Counted from the stretch's first letter, positions 11,412 to 23,757 are shown. The stretch is 64,000 nt of DNA from Parastagonospora avenae f. sp. tritici 18332-5 (GCA_022559985.1 JAFJTR010000053.1:1-64000); one strand, 5' to 3'. Translations and numbers: made by a program. Notes: generated by a model from the letters alone, not told the origin.

Positions 11412-11664
11412 CGTGGCTGCGGTCAGTTGAAGAGATGTTAGTGAGGTGAGGGATCAGTTTGATATCTGAAATATACAGTTTCCTATTAGGCCGTTTCGTC
11501 ATCGCGGACGCAGCGTGGTGAGAGCGTTAGGGCGGGACCTGCTCCGCGACGCTAAGTAGCAGCTAGCGGGTGATCTCATTGGCCCGTGCTCCGGGCTTCC
11601 CAAAAGTTCACCTGCAGCAAAAGTTAACGACAGCGCGAACGTTACGCGAATCAACGCGTCCAAC
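11412..11664. promoter_or_regulatory. Divergent promoter between Kelch and coilin-like genes
   Basis: The two start codons point away from each other and are 253 bp apart, so the interval must hold both promoters. An ATTGG (reverse CCAAT box, around 11577) is a candidate HAP-complex site. Motif assignment is by eye only. Confidence 0.5.
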
Positions 11665-13872
11665 ATGCGCCTCCGACTGACAGTGCAGCGCAATAGCCTG
11701 CCACCCGCGAATGTTCTTTGGAACGTACCAGACACCCACAGCACCCAAGCCTACACCATCACACGCCTGCTCGAAGACGTCAACTATGTGTTACCGCTCG
11801 AATCAGAACATTGGGGTCTTGAGCACTATGTCGTTGAAGTGGGAGGCTTCGAGTGTCTGCACTTCTCACCAGTCGTTCAGTCTCTCAAGGATGACGATCA
11901 CGTCTCGTACGTTCGCACATCGAATAGTTCTTGCGCCTGCTAACATCCGCATAGCATCAGACCACTCATGACCGCTGAGGAACGTGCGCGCACCCTCACT
12001 GGGCGTCACCAGATTTCCGATGACGGACGACGCCTTGTCGATGGCATCCCTTTTGGCCGCCCCTACCTGCGCAACCCCAGCCGACCCGCTGTACGGATAC
12101 CGCCTCGCAAGCGACGGCGAATAGATAACGCGGACGACGAGAGCGAGGTGGTGGGACTCCTCCCTGATAGTGGAGAGACATCGCTTCCGGGAGGAACTGC
12201 TCTGTTGACCAATGGCGACACAGGTGCTGGGTTCGACAGGCCTGCACAGGCAAGGAGAGCTTCTAAGAGGGTGCGCTTCAAGGGCCCACAGCTTGAGGAA
12301 GACGGAGACGAGGACGACGACAGCGATGAGGATGACGACGACTTTGCGCCGGCAGGAGACGGAGGCGACGATACTCTCATGGACAACGACACTTCCGACG
12401 ACGAGGACGATTCCGACTCGTCGAACGATTCAGGTAGCTCTTCCTCTGCATCAGACTCGGACGATACATCTAGCGACAGCGACAGCGATAGTGACGCCAG
12501 CTCGCCACCAGAGGTCCGATCTTCCAAGGGAGCGTCAATAACGACAAAGGGGCTACCTAGCTCGCCCAAAAACGTCGTACCTGGAGAAGGCCGTGCAACA
12601 ACACGCTCGAGAAACGCAAGACGTACGAGAACCAACCGACTTCGCTATCTCAAAGAAGCTGGCATTCTTCCTGCCGACGCTGATCTGAAGGCTCTCGACA
12701 CATACGAAACAGTCCGGCCAACAGAGAGAGAACAAAACCCGGAAGCCTCGAAGCCGTTCAGTATATACTTAGGCAAAAGGAGGCGAGTGGATGACGAGGG
12801 GATTGTCGAAGATGTCCCCGAAGCCGTCACGGAGCTTGAACAACGTAAAAAGGAATTGATGGCAAAGTTTGCTGAGGATGAGGTCTCTACCACAGTACGG
12901 CCGGACTCGACACCTGTAGAACCCACAATCCCACAAGAGTCGGCGTCGTCCCCCAAAGCCCGAGAGGAACAGCCATCCGTAGAGAAGAAAGAGACACCGA
13001 AAAAGCGACTTCGACCCGACACATCAGCTATCAGCAGGATTCTTGCTCGTCAAGCAATGGTAAGTGCTCAATTATTTCGAAACATTTAAAGCTAACATCT
13101 CCAGCCTGCCCGCAAGAAGCCCAGCAAGGCCAAGCCCGTACCTCAAGAGACCCCAGAGCCTGAGGGTGCTTCCGATCCAGACTTCTGGAAATCGAAAATC
13201 AACGTGTCTGCATTCGAGTGCTGGGAGGAAGACTATGAGCTCAGTGCACCACCTTTCCCATTCAAGCAGCATTGGGATCCAGCCAGCAAGGCCATGCGTG
13301 AGAAGGCCGCTCAAAAGCAGAAGAAGTCCGGAAAGAAGAAGCGTGTTTGCATGCCTGTAGAAGAGCAGGAGGAAGACGAAGAAGAGAAAATCTACCTGGA
13401 CTACGATGATACCGGCGCCACCGAGGATCCAGATACTATAATGAGCACTCAGGCGGCTATCGAGGACCAGCTTCGACAGGACGTTGCAACAGCCGCTCAA
13501 GCAGATTTACCCCAGCTGCCTGAAGATCTAACCACACTCGCCGATTTAAGCGCTGGAGACATGAGGGAAGGCGCGATCATTGTGTGCAAGTTCTTTACGG
13601 TCAATCCGATAACTATTACCCCAGAGATCAGCGGCTTCAAAACGGCGATAGTTCATCAAGAAGGTGACTCAGGCCCGGGTGCTGGCACGATACGCCTCAA
13701 GATAGCACAGCGCGATTTGCCCAAGCGAGACAAGAAGTTCGACAGCAAGGGCAACCGCATCTACGATGGTGCAGACCAGTTCTTCGTGGAAGACGGAGAG
13801 GATCAGGACGAAGGCCTATGGGAAGGCCAATTCAGTGAGCTGCTGGAACCCAAACTGCTGCAGGCTGCGTAG
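11665..13872 (+). CDS. Coilin-like nuclear protein (DUF7357-type)
   Basis: Probable nuclear protein related to coilin, the scaffold of Cajal bodies; this rests on its layout rather than on a catalytic motif. Three exons (11665-11906, 11955-13059, 13105-13872) give 704 residues. Introns of 48 nt and 45 nt have GTACGT/CATAG and GTAAGT/CCAG borders. Residues 1 to about 85 form a ubiquitin-like N-terminal domain (MRLRLTVQRNSLP, then GFECLHFSPV), followed by SIRPLMTAEE, PYLRNPSRP and a basic RKRRR nuclear-localisation motif. A long acidic Asp/Ser tract (about residues 175-255), a second basic region and a C-terminal domain with DFWKSKINVSAFECWEEDYE and FFTVNPITITPEISG follow. That C-terminal segment may correspond to the coilin Tudor-like region. 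Splicing joins all three frames exactly, which supports the model. Confidence 0.8.
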
Positions 13873-14685
13873 TTTGCAGAACAGTAGGTCCACATTTTTA
13901 GGACATACAGCAATTTCTGCCATCCAATTGTAGTAGCCATAGATACCCTTTCCATGAATCCAGTTCAACTTTTCGTTTTCACGGATGGCATGGCACTGCA
14001 GGTCATCAAATTCGACATGGAATGAACAGGGGCTTTCAATAGCCTGCGATTACACACAACGTTTTACATTCGCAATAGAAGCCTAGAGATGCTTTGTATA
14101 GCCTCAAGCAGTGTGATGGGCTGCTATTTGTGCACCCTAGAAACAGGCCCGATCTCGGTTCCGATCCAGCCCTGTCGCACCCCGCCAGATCTCACCACTA
14201 ACTTGCGACCACCCTTGCCCCTCTATCCGAGACCATCTACCATCGGATCTACTTTCCTCTTAGCACTCAGTGAGAGACACAACCTCACCTGGCGCATACA
14301 GCGGCCATAATTCGTCACCAACTCCCCCTGAACGCCTAAATGCTTATCATGCTCACGTTTACTGGTCCTCGGTCAGACCCTTCCTCGGCGCTTCCAGCCT
14401 CGATGGAATTAGTGCAGCGCGGCAGTTGTGAAGTGGGGTAGCTCCGAGCTTCAGGATGAGACGATACGAACCAGCAATTGAGGGACGAAATTTTCGGTTC
14501 TTATACTAGGGTTTCGGACTCTGACTTGTATTATCTTACACTCTTCAATCGTGTTCTTTTGATATATAGTCTTACATATCCATTTACACCTAAACCGATA
14601 CCAGAGAAGTACAAGCAACGAGCTTCAATCGTGAGTATAATCTCGAGACAATTTAAAGGCCCCTATTTACATTCTAGTTAACACA
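13873..14685. other. Intergenic / promoter of the MetE-like gene
   Basis: This carries the 3' flank of the coilin-like gene and the upstream region of the gene at 14686. T-rich and pyrimidine-rich sequence lies at about 14520-14600, typical of fungal core promoters. No supported gene was found. Confidence 0.5.
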
Positions 14686-15822
14686 ATGCCTCTTCCACCA
14701 GGCGTCTACCGCGCTGACCACGTTGGATCTTTCCTCCGCCCGAAAGCCGTCCTCGACGCCCGTTCCGACGCTGCCAACGGCAAAATCACCAGCGAACAAC
14801 TCCGCAAGGTCGAAGACGAATGGGTTAGCGATGTCGCAAAGAAGCAACTCGACAACGGTCTCCGCTCTGTCACTGACGGCGAGTTTCGTCGGGCATACTT
14901 CCATCTCGACTTCCTGAAGCACCTCGCCGGCATCGAAGAAAAGGGCCAAGTCGGTAACATCAGGCACAAGGATGGATTCTCCCCACCAACTCTTGTTGTC
15001 AAGGGAAAGCTCGGTCACCCTGAGGCTATTCAGGTTGAGGACTTCCAGTTCCTTGAGCAAGCTATCAAGAACAATGATGCCAAGGCTACACCTAAAGTCT
15101 GCATTCCTTCACCCACTATGGTACATTTCCGTGGAGGTCGGGCGAGCATAGATATCAGTGCTTATCCTGATTTGGAAGTCTTCTTCGAGGACCTTGCACG
15201 TGTCTACCAAGAAGAACTCGACTCTCTATACAAAGCCGGGTGCCGCTTCGTGCAACTCGACGACACAAACCTCGCATACCTCTGTGACCCAGACATGCGC
15301 AAAGCAGCTGAGCAAGAGCGCAACGAAGACCTGTCAACTCTTCCCCGCAAGTACGCGGAGCTGATCAACAAGGCCATCTCTAAGCGCCCCGCAGACATGA
15401 AGATCGGCATTCACCTGTGTCGTGGAAATTACCGCTCCAAGTGGTTCGCATCGGGCGGCTACGAGCCTGTAGCAGAAGTTCTGTTTAAGGAACTCAACGT
15501 CGACGCATACTTCCTGGAGTACGATGATGCGCGATCGGGAGACTTCAGCCCGTTGCGCCATCTCCCCGAGCACAAGGTCGTCGTGCTTGGCGTTATGAGC
15601 AGCAAGAAGAATACCCTCGAGGACAAAGAGGAGATCATAAGGAGACTTAAAGAGGCCGCTAGCGTGACTCCCAAGGGTCTGGATCAGCTCTGCGTTAGCC
15701 ACCAGTGCGGATTCTCAAGTACAGCGGAAGGCAACGAGCTGAGCGAGGAGGAGCAGTGGGCGAAGGTCAGGCTAGAGGTTGAGATCGCGAAGGAGCTGTG
15801 GGGAGAGGATTTGAGCCAATAG
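14686..15822 (+). CDS. Cobalamin-independent methionine synthase-like protein (MetE C-terminal type)
   Basis: Single-exon 378-residue protein of the short UROD/MetE-like family, corresponding to the zinc-binding C-terminal barrel of methionine synthase without its N-terminal domain. Bacterial relatives are YxjG/YxjH. Motifs: GVYRADHVGSFLRP near the N-terminus, VTDGEFRR (about 62-69), VQLDDTNLAYL (about 195-205), IHLCRGNYRS (about 243, His-x-Cys zinc ligands), DAYFLEYDDARSGDF, and SHQCGFSS near residue 345 (second zinc Cys). The His/Cys/Glu/Cys zinc set is therefore complete. It probably transfers a methyl group between a thiol and a small donor; the true substrate in fungi is not established. 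The start ATG at 14686 lies directly before the conserved N-terminus. Confidence 0.9.
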   Translation: MPLPPGVYRADHVGSFLRPKAVLDARSDAANGKITSEQLRKVEDEWVSDVAKKQLDNGLRSVTDGEFRRAYFHLDFLKHLAGIEEKGQVGNIRHKDGFSPPTLVVKGKLGHPEAIQVEDFQFLEQAIKNNDAKATPKVCIPSPTMVHFRGGRASIDISAYPDLEVFFEDLARVYQEELDSLYKAGCRFVQLDDTNLAYLCDPDMRKAAEQERNEDLSTLPRKYAELINKAISKRPADMKIGIHLCRGNYRSKWFASGGYEPVAEVLFKELNVDAYFLEYDDARSGDFSPLRHLPEHKVVVLGVMSSKKNTLEDKEEIIRRLKEAASVTPKGLDQLCVSHQCGFSSTAEGNELSEEEQWAKVRLEVEIAKELWGEDLSQ

Positions 15823-16269
15823 ACGATGGATTGCTGTGAGGTGTGAGAGGCGTTGGGATGATGCATATTGAAATGGCGTTCCACATAAGGATGAGAGTGT
15901 AGAGGATGTTTTGTTCGCATGATTCAACAAGCGATTCAAAGACCAAGAAGGTCGAAGGATGTAAAGATTAGTTATGACGCTCCGTCTCAACAACTGGAAA
16001 AATGACGATCATGAACTACAGGTCACAACCCCGACTCATCGCTGATGGACTGATAGCCTGCCTCATATTGCATTTCACCAAATGTTTCCGGTATTCTGAA
16101 GGAGGATCCGCATGACCCAGCTGAATAGCTCGTTGGAAACGACATCGGGTTAGTAAGACGGCTGTGTCCCGTAAGAGCGCTGTGCCAGGCCTAGACACGA
16201 ATAGACATGATCTCTTTTGCCACTAGCTACAGACACCCTAGAATGGTCCAGTAGGTCTATTAGCGGAAG
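15823..16269. other. Intergenic, no recognisable gene
   Basis: 3' flank of the MetE-like gene and of the decayed HET gene, which converge here. No domain-bearing frame was seen. Confidence 0.55.
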
Positions 16270-17342
16270 TCACCCGCCTGGCTCGAGAGCGTAGTCCTTG
16301 GCTCCAAGAGTGTTATATACTCTTTCTTCGTAAGGCTTATTAGTTTGCCAAGATGATAAGTCTGCATTGCTAGCATGACCCTCCCAATGCTGACCGTTCA
16401 AGTCAAAGTCTCTACCAATTCTATGCATTTGAGCGATTTTCCATTTCAATGTGGAAGGCAAATCATCATTCCACAAATTTGCCAGTAAGACAGCGGCTAA
16501 CTTCCTGCACGAGATTGCCTTCCCGTGTACAGAAACACCACATGCAGATGCGAAGCGTATTCTTGTATGACCTGTGGAAGGTTTGTCAATACTGGGCTAT
16601 CATAGCGTACACACTGCACCGACTCACTCAAAGCCTAGAGAACCACGGCATTCTTTGCGTCTGCAATACTTCGAGCCACCCGAGTGCAAAGTCCTTCCGC
16701 TCTAGTGAAGCCGGGAGGTATATCCTGAGTAGATAACTTGTTCTTTCTTTCTCAGTCCAAGAGTGAAGAACCGAATCACTGTGGTCTAGTAAAAACATGT
16801 CCAGATATTGCACCTCCCCATGCATTCTGCGCAAACTCATGAGTGGTCAAACAGACTGCCACTCTGGTAGCAGATTAGTAAATTTCGTACATGAAACTTC
16901 CTTGTGTAGCTCTCTCCTGAGGGTTGCTCTGATTGATGCAGACTTCATTGAGATAAGCCAGTCAGCGAAGCATGGAGGGTGAGTTTATCCCCAAGGAATA
17001 CGTTCTTTGATCGACCCAAAGTACGACCTCTTTTTCTGTTATACATAACTCATCCAGGGCTTGCACGAGATTCGCGAAGGCGTTAAAAGGTATCGGACCG
17101 CCAGCACAGTACGAGACCGTAGTGTAGGCACGGGCGAGTTATCGTAGTGGTATTCCTTTCGTTGAATTACAATTCAAAGTGCAAGTGTCGGCATCTCTAC
17201 TGAAGTTTAGCAGGCAGATGTGATACGGGATCGCAGGAAGTGTTCGATAAGGCTGAGTTTTGTAAAACGCGAAGTTAGCAGAGGAATAGAAATTATCGGT
17301 TTCGACCTCGTCAGCTTCTCCTTTGGAGGCTGGAGATGCCAT
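16270..17342 (-). pseudogene. Decayed HET-domain gene
   Basis: Pieces of a HET domain can be followed along the minus strand although no long frame survives. A normal start, MASPASKGEADEVETDNFY at 17342, leads into IPYHICLLNFSRDAD. After an in-frame TAA come VSYCAGGPIPF and VVLWVDQ (17007-17021), an intron-like gap, then VCINQSNPQERA (16943 onward), MYEIY-stop-SATRVAVCL, PWFSRL followed by TGA where Trp is expected, and a degenerate intron leading to VIQEYA. A frameshift then gives VSVHGKAISCRKLA and the tail LWNDDLPSTLKWKIAQMHRI, ending at 16270. The LWVDQ-x-CINQ and WFSRLW-VIQE blocks are hallmark HET motifs at their usual spacing and splice positions. At least three stops and one frameshift mean it is dead. 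Relatives trigger cell death on non-self contact. Confidence 0.75.
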
Positions 17343-18074
17343 GTTGAGTCTTATTGTACAGTCATACTGATAATTAGGCAGAAAGGTATAGCGCTACTGA
17401 GGCTGACGTGGCGCAGGTTTTGTGATGTTCGCTTATATCTGAGGCCCCGTGTAAGTTGCAAACCCCTGTGCAGGCGCAACCAACCAGCCTCTCAAGTTGT
17501 AAAGTAAGCTTGTTCTCGTGATCCAACAAGCAAATGAAGATGAATTTAAGGATTAAATACTACATGTAACCATAACGCTCTGCTCGACGATTAGAGATAT
17601 GCCGATTATCAATTACTTGATGTGAATGTGCTGAGCCAATTGAGACGTGGCGTGCTGTCTGACCACGCATAGGTTCGCGTATTAATCTGAGCAAGACCAA
17701 ATCAAATTGCCAAGGCGCCAATGAGCGTTCATGGATGTCTCAGCCTTGGAAGTCTCAGGAGTGGCGACCTTCTACTCCTCCACCTACTCAACACGCAACA
17801 GTACCATTACCAGTTAAGCTTCACTCCACCCCCGGATTCTCGTTTCGCCAATGCTCTCATTGCTAGCGATCTTGGTTTCGATTTCATTTTAAATCGCCCC
17901 TGCTGGCTGCACGACGAATATATCGACGTCGAACTTTCCAAGTGGAGAGGATGTGAGGCTGATCTGACAATGGTACAGATTGGAAGCCCGTCCAGAAAAT
18001 CTTTACGCAGTAGGAGTGACAATTACGTTGCGTTAGACACTACGATCATCCCCTCTCAAATGTGATACGGCGTC
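17343..18074. other. Upstream regions of decayed HET gene and HNWD gene
   Basis: The interval lies between divergent genes. A 114-codon open frame (17721-18065) shows no domain and ends just before the NLR start; I treat it as chance. Confidence 0.5.
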
Positions 18075-21000
18075 ATGCGGCTTCTACAGATGAAGAATGG
18101 CGGGTTCAGCCTTGTCGAGTGTTTTGGTAACGCTATCCCGCCTTATGCGATACTGTCGCATACCTGGGGCAACGACAATGACGAGTTGTCTTTTCGAGAC
18201 TTGGCAGATGGGAAAGGTCGCGACAAGACTGGCTGGAACAAGACTGAATTTTGTGGCAAGCAGGCAGCTGAGGACGGAATCGAGTATTTTTGGGTTGACA
18301 CATGTTGTATCGACAAGTCGAGCAGCAATGAGCTTGGAGAAGCTATTAACTCCATGTTCCATTGGTACCAAGATGCCGCTATTTGTTACGTCTATCTCTC
18401 TGACGTCTCTGTCAGAGACTCTCCGGAGAGCAGCAAATCGATATGGGCAGACCAGTTTAGAGACAGTAGATGGTTCACTCGTGGCTGGTAGGATTAACAA
18501 GAGTCTTGCAATTCATTCGCTGACTCTGGCTTCCATGCTCACAGGACGCTACAAGAGCTCATTGCTCCCAAAAAGGTCGTGTTCTTTTCCGTGGAGGGAG
18601 TACGGCTAGGCGACAAAAATACTATGGCAAATGCTCTTGAGGACATCACAGGCATCGCAATTGAAGCACTTCAAGGTGCATCCTTGGCTCTTTTCAGCCC
18701 GACTGAACGAATGGAATGGGCAGCAGGGCGGGAAACGAAACGCGAAGAGGACTGGGTGTATTCTTTGCTCGGCATCTTCGACGTCAGTATGGCACTCATA
18801 TATGGTGAAGGACGACTGAAGGCATTGAGAAGATTGAAGAAAGAGATTGGTGAATCCTACAACACGTTACTGCCCGTAGCGGAGGGCGCATCTTTCGATT
18901 CTCACGTACAGGAGCACAATGCCAAATGCCTTCCCGATACCCGAGTTGCATTGATAGACCATATCAACAAATGGGCTGAGGACAGGACTGGAAAGCCTAT
19001 TTTCTGGCTAAACGGCATGGCCGGTACCGGGAAGTCTACTGTAGCTCGAACAATAGCCCGCTTGTTTGCCGACCGAGACCAGCTGGGAGCAACTTTCTTC
19101 TTCAAAAAGGGCGATGGCAGTCTAGGTAACGCAGACAGATTCTTTACCACGCTTGCTACAGAGTTGATGGCTAGCATACCACAAATGGCCCTTGAACTGG
19201 AAGAAACTCTCAGGCAGGATCAACTCATATCCGCTAAGAGTTTGAAAGAACAATTCGAACGATTGATCCTGAATCCGCTGTTACATATCGTTCCGGTACA
19301 AGAACCCTTGAAAGGGCGTATCATCGTCATCGACGCGTTAGATGAATGCGAACGAGATGAAGATATACGCGAAATACTTCGCCTTCTATCCCGCACCAAA
19401 GAGCTTGCGGGTGCTTTTCTTCGAGTGTTTGTAACCAGCAGACCTGAGCTGTACATTCGCCTTGGCTTCAAGCAAATGTCCAACGGCGAGTACGAGAACT
19501 TCATTTTACATGAGGTTGCTGACGACATCATCAAGCATGACATACGAGTCTACCTGGAGAACCAGTTTGATGCAATGCGGGAGGAACGCTCGTTGCCACA
19601 CGACTGGCCTTCAAAGGATCAGATTCAGTCCTTGGTCAGACTAGCGGCGCCGTTGTTCATTTTCGCTGCTACTGCATGTAGATACATTGGAGATCCGAAG
19701 TATAACCCTCAAAGACGACTGGATCTGCTCTTGACCTCTCGAAATGCTAAATCTTCGAAACTGGATTCGACATATCTACCCATACTGAACCTACTTTTTG
19801 AGGAGGAGGACGAAGAGGATAAAGAGCGATGGATAACCGAGTTTCGCACGATCGTGGGAAGCATTGTGATGCTAATGACGCCACTTTCCATCGTGGCACT
19901 AGCAAACCTCTTGAACGTCTCCAAATTCGACATCAGCTGCCGCTTGGATCCCCTGCACTCTGTTCTCAGTGTACCCGAAGATATCGACCTCCCTATTAGA
20001 TCCCTTCATTCATCTCTTCGAGACTTCCTAGTTGATCCCAAGAAACGCGAGAAAATTCCAATCTGGATACATGAAAGAAAAATGCACGAAGATCTAGCAT
20101 GGCGTTGCATCGAGCTGATGTCCAGACCGACCGGTCTTCGGCAAGATATATGTAATCTTGAGCTTCCTAGAGCATCGAAAAGGAACATTGACCGACGATC
20201 GCTCGCCAGTAGCATCCCATCAGAATTACAATATGCTTGCTCTTATTGGGCAGAGCATGTTGAGCAAGCGGCACTTCCGATATCTGATTATGGAAAAATC
20301 CATCAATTTCTCATGAAGCACTTCATACACTGGCTTGAAGTAATGTGGCTAGTTGGGCAGTCCAGACAGAGCTTATCTGTACTGAGCCATTTGTTGTCTC
20401 TTGTAAGTTTGCACTCAGATGTAATTGAGGATACATCAAATGCTAAAAACACCAAGTCAAATCCACTGAAAAGCCCTGGCGTATACGCGTTCCTCTATGA
20501 TGCTGAGAAGTTTGCATTATCATCATATAAGATTGCTGGCAATATGGTGCTGCAACTGTACACTTCGGCTCTGATCTTCGCTCCAGCTAAAAGCATCATT
20601 CGTCAGACCTTTTCTCACTACATCGCAGGATGGGTGGAGAGGCTCTCAGTAATCCCAGGCGACGATGTTTTCTCCGTAAACACTCAGCGGTTTCACAGAC
20701 TACAAATCCAGGCCGTTACTATCTCGCATGATTGTTCGAAGGTGGTGACAGCTGGCTACGACATGGAGCTGGTGCTCTGGGACATAGCGACAAAAAATCA
20801 GCTGGAGACTTTCTCAGGCCACACAGATTGGATTAGTGCGGTAGTGTTCTCTCCCACCGACCGTCTTGTGGCATCTGCTTCCTATGACACGACGGTGCAG
20901 CTATGGAACGTGGCGACAAGATCGCATTCTCACGCATTGAAGGGGCACTCAAACGCAATCAATGGGATCGTGTTTGTGAAAGATGGTCATATTCTTGCTT

Positions 21001-21761
21001 CTGCCTCCGATGACATGACAGTCAGGCTATGGAACACTTCAACAGGTAGTTGCTACAGTATACTTCAAGGGCATAATAGCGCGGTTAACGCTGTTGCCTT
21101 TTCGCGCGACTGTCAGACTGTAGCATCCGCTTCGGATGATAAGACCATTCGGCTTTGGAATGTTACGACTGGAGAATGTCGTATCGTTCTCAAAGGCCAT
21201 CGGAACAGAGTCATCGCGGTTGCTTTCTCACATGATGATCACACCGTCGCATCAACTTCTACGGACCAAACCATCCGAGTGTGGAACACGACGACCGGTA
21301 CATGCAGGCAATCACTAGGGAAATATCCTTGGGTTGGTAGACCACTTTTCTCGCCAGACGACCGCACCATCGCTTCCGCGATTGTACACAAGAAATTGGT
21401 ATATTGGAATTCAGCTGAGACGAAGCGCGGTAGTAGCACTGTAGATTGTCTGAACACTTTTCCGGCATGGAAGCAATGCGAAGACCGCTTGCGCACCTCG
21501 CCAACAGAGGATCAAACGCCAACCACGTATGGTGCGCCCTCAGACGCACAATTGGATCCACACAGGTTGTTTGTGGAAGGTGGCTGGTTATTCTACAAGG
21601 GGATTAAGTTGCTTCGACTACCCGGAGATCACCACCATAGCCCTACCGACGTCCGCGGAGACCTCGTATGTATAGGAGCAGGCCTGAGCTTAACTGTGCT
21701 TCGCTTCCGGTCCATCTCAAGCGAGTGGTCTATTGATACCAGAGAGGCTACTGTAATATGA
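18075..21761 (+). CDS. HET-NACHT-WD40 NLR-like protein (HNWD-1)
   Basis: Fungal STAND/NLR protein expected to act in heterokaryon incompatibility: WD40 repeats sense a ligand, NACHT oligomerises and the HET domain induces cell death. Exon 1 is 18075-18487 and exon 2 is 18545-21761, with a 57-nt intron (GTAGGA...CACAG) inside the HET domain between RGW and TLQEL; 1209 residues. The HET domain (about 20-170) has AILSHTWG, FWVDTCCIDKSSS and RWFTRGW-TLQEL, then YSLLGIFDVSMALIYGEG. NACHT: Walker A GMAGTGKST (about 295-303) and Walker B IIVIDALDECE (about 397-407). About six WD40 repeats occupy residues 856-1092. They are clearly diverged from each other, unlike the second NLR at 58-61 kb. No stops or frameshifts. 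MRLLQ at the start matches the usual HET start. Its stop lies 39 bp from that of the convergent HET gene. Confidence 0.93.
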
Positions 21762-21800
21762 ACAATCTTTCCGTTCTGCTCCACCTTCAGTTTGCGTCTT

Positions 21801-23757
21801 TCACACCAGCGTAAATGTATCCGCATCTTCTTCTTCCCAGTCCACTATTTCGCCGCGCATAAAGCCTAGTATGAACGCATCTCCAAGCCATTGCCACCCA
21901 TCGCCATCTTCTACTTCTCGGATAACAGCAGGTACATCGAGGCCATGCAGAATGGCGACCTTGTCCCCTTCTTCAACTCCATTTTGCGTAAGGGCGAGAT
22001 GCCCGGTGTCCAAAACCACCAATCTTCGATGCAACGCATAGAACACTTTTTTACTGAGTGTAACGCGAAGAGCATGCTTATCTCGATCCTCTAGTACAAT
22101 CTCTGTTTCGTCGATGAGTCCGAATAAGGCATGTAGTATGGTGTATACCTCGGCGGTGGATCGTCCTTCAACAGAGACTGGAGCCGTACCGTCAAAGTCG
22201 CGTTGGTGACAAAAGATCGTATCGATCATGTCTCTGGTGAATGCTGGTACCCATGCATCTTCCGCAGACTTGCCATAATTGGGTGCTACGCGAGTCCAGC
22301 AAAGGTGGCACAGTTCCGGGAGGTCGAGTACCTCAGCAGGATTTTTGAAGAACATACTCATGGACCAAGGCATGTCTACAATCTCGATCGCAATCTCGCC
22401 CACAACGCGACCTCTTACGTCGAGATTGCTAAGGTCTACAGGTACTGAGGGTATGTGTTCTCGTTCAGCGGACGCGCCAAACTGCCCTTTATTTCGGATG
22501 TGCTCTAATAGCCCCGAGGCATTTCTGCAGCCGGTCGAAGGGAACTGTGGAAACCAGTCTGTAGAGTCCGCCTCGTAGAGAGTGAGAAACTTTAAGCTCC
22601 GACGCGACTCCACCATGAGTCTTGCAAAGTCTCTGAACACACTCTTAACCGATCTTGTATAGTCGACGAAGTCAACATTGAGCTTTAATTGAACGAGAGT
22701 GACATCTCCTCGCCGAGAGCCGCGCCTGTTCCGATCTGTACGATCTTGGAATCCGACGGATATCTCTGAATCATCGCGGTCGGTTGGAGACGGGTCTCGC
22801 AGGACCCTGGGACTCGGTCTCATGTATTCCAGACCAATCAGGCTGTATATCTTGTCCCGTGGATCTCGGCACTGTTGCGAGTCAACGATCATAGGTAGAA
22901 ACGTTTGCAGCTCTAAGAATCCTGCCTTGGCCATCACCTCTCTGCAAAAGGAAATTGTTGGCACAATTAGCCAGTTCAAATGTCTTGTCAAGACATTCAT
23001 TTCCATGTTGATCAATGAACCGCTCACAACGCGATCCAGGGCAGAAGAGTGCTCCACTACGCTCCTCCATGGTCGACATTCCTCGCCAATCAGAACCTGG
23101 ATACGCTTTGCGAGGACGACCTCTTGTATAATCCAGAGTCGGAAGAACCATGGTCTAACGAACAAGGAATGCTCCAGTATCCAGCTCAAGAGATTTTGAC
23201 CGCCAACTGGCGTGTCGGCTGCTGGATGTTCCGGCAAATCTGCGTCCTCAACTGCAAAGTCTGACTTCTGACCAAGCCAAACAATGACCTGTCTGGCAGC
23301 TTCGTAAAGGTGGCTCATGAGTGAGACTTGCTCGTTGCGCTCTTGGATATCATCCTGATTAATACAAATCTAGACTCTGCGCTGAGTTATCAGAGTAAAT
23401 GCACGGGGCCAATCTTACCTGATCAATCCAGAGAAACGATGGTTTATCTTCCAGATTCGGTGTCGCTAGGATGCTAAACAGACAAGTCGCAAGGTCTTCT
23501 GTGACGCGAAATATACGTTCGACAAAGCGCGAGCCTGTTCCGGTATCAAACAAGATTCCTGTGCAAAGGCGCATATCACCCCAACAATAACTGAGTGCGT
23601 CGAAGGATGGTGCATCAACTAACGGCACCGTGACAAGTCTGAAGCCCCGTAGCAAGTTTTCCTTGAAATAGACATTCTGGATGTCCAGTAGCCGTATTTG
23701 TCTACTTCCGAGTGGCTTGTGGTGGAGGCCGGCCGGGTACATTCCTGTAACCTTCAT
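21801..23757 (-). CDS. HET-domain protein, convergent with HNWD-1
   Basis: Predicted heterokaryon-incompatibility protein of the stand-alone HET type. Exon 1 (23757-23419) carries IRLLDIQ, then FDALSYCWGD. A 49-nt intron (23370-23418, CAG|GTAAGA to TCTAG) splits the hallmark into SFLWIDQ and ICINQDDIQERNEQVSLM. Exon 2 (23369-21801) continues with ARQVIVWLGQ, RPWFFRLWIIQEVVLAK and DPRDKIYSLIGL. Total about 635 residues. The HET domain fills the first third; the rest is the usual poorly conserved tail, ending with GDKVAILHGLDVPAVIRE and WQWLGDAFILGFMRGE, the common C-terminal block of this family. No NACHT or repeats. It faces HNWD-1 tail-to-tail, so their 3' UTRs must overlap. The start could also be the ATG five codons downstream. 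Confidence 0.9.

Noticed and set aside
12063..12635. 190-codon minus-strand Ser-rich frame in the coilin-like gene
   Set aside because: Antisense shadow of the Asp/Ser tract.
1466..15822. Secondary-metabolite gene cluster around the 2OG oxygenase
   Set aside because: No polyketide synthase, NRPS, terpene synthase, P450 or pathway regulator was seen nearby.
17721..18065. 114-codon frame just before HNWD-1
   Set aside because: Considered as a missed first exon; HNWD-1 already has a normal MRLLQ start and no donor joins the two.
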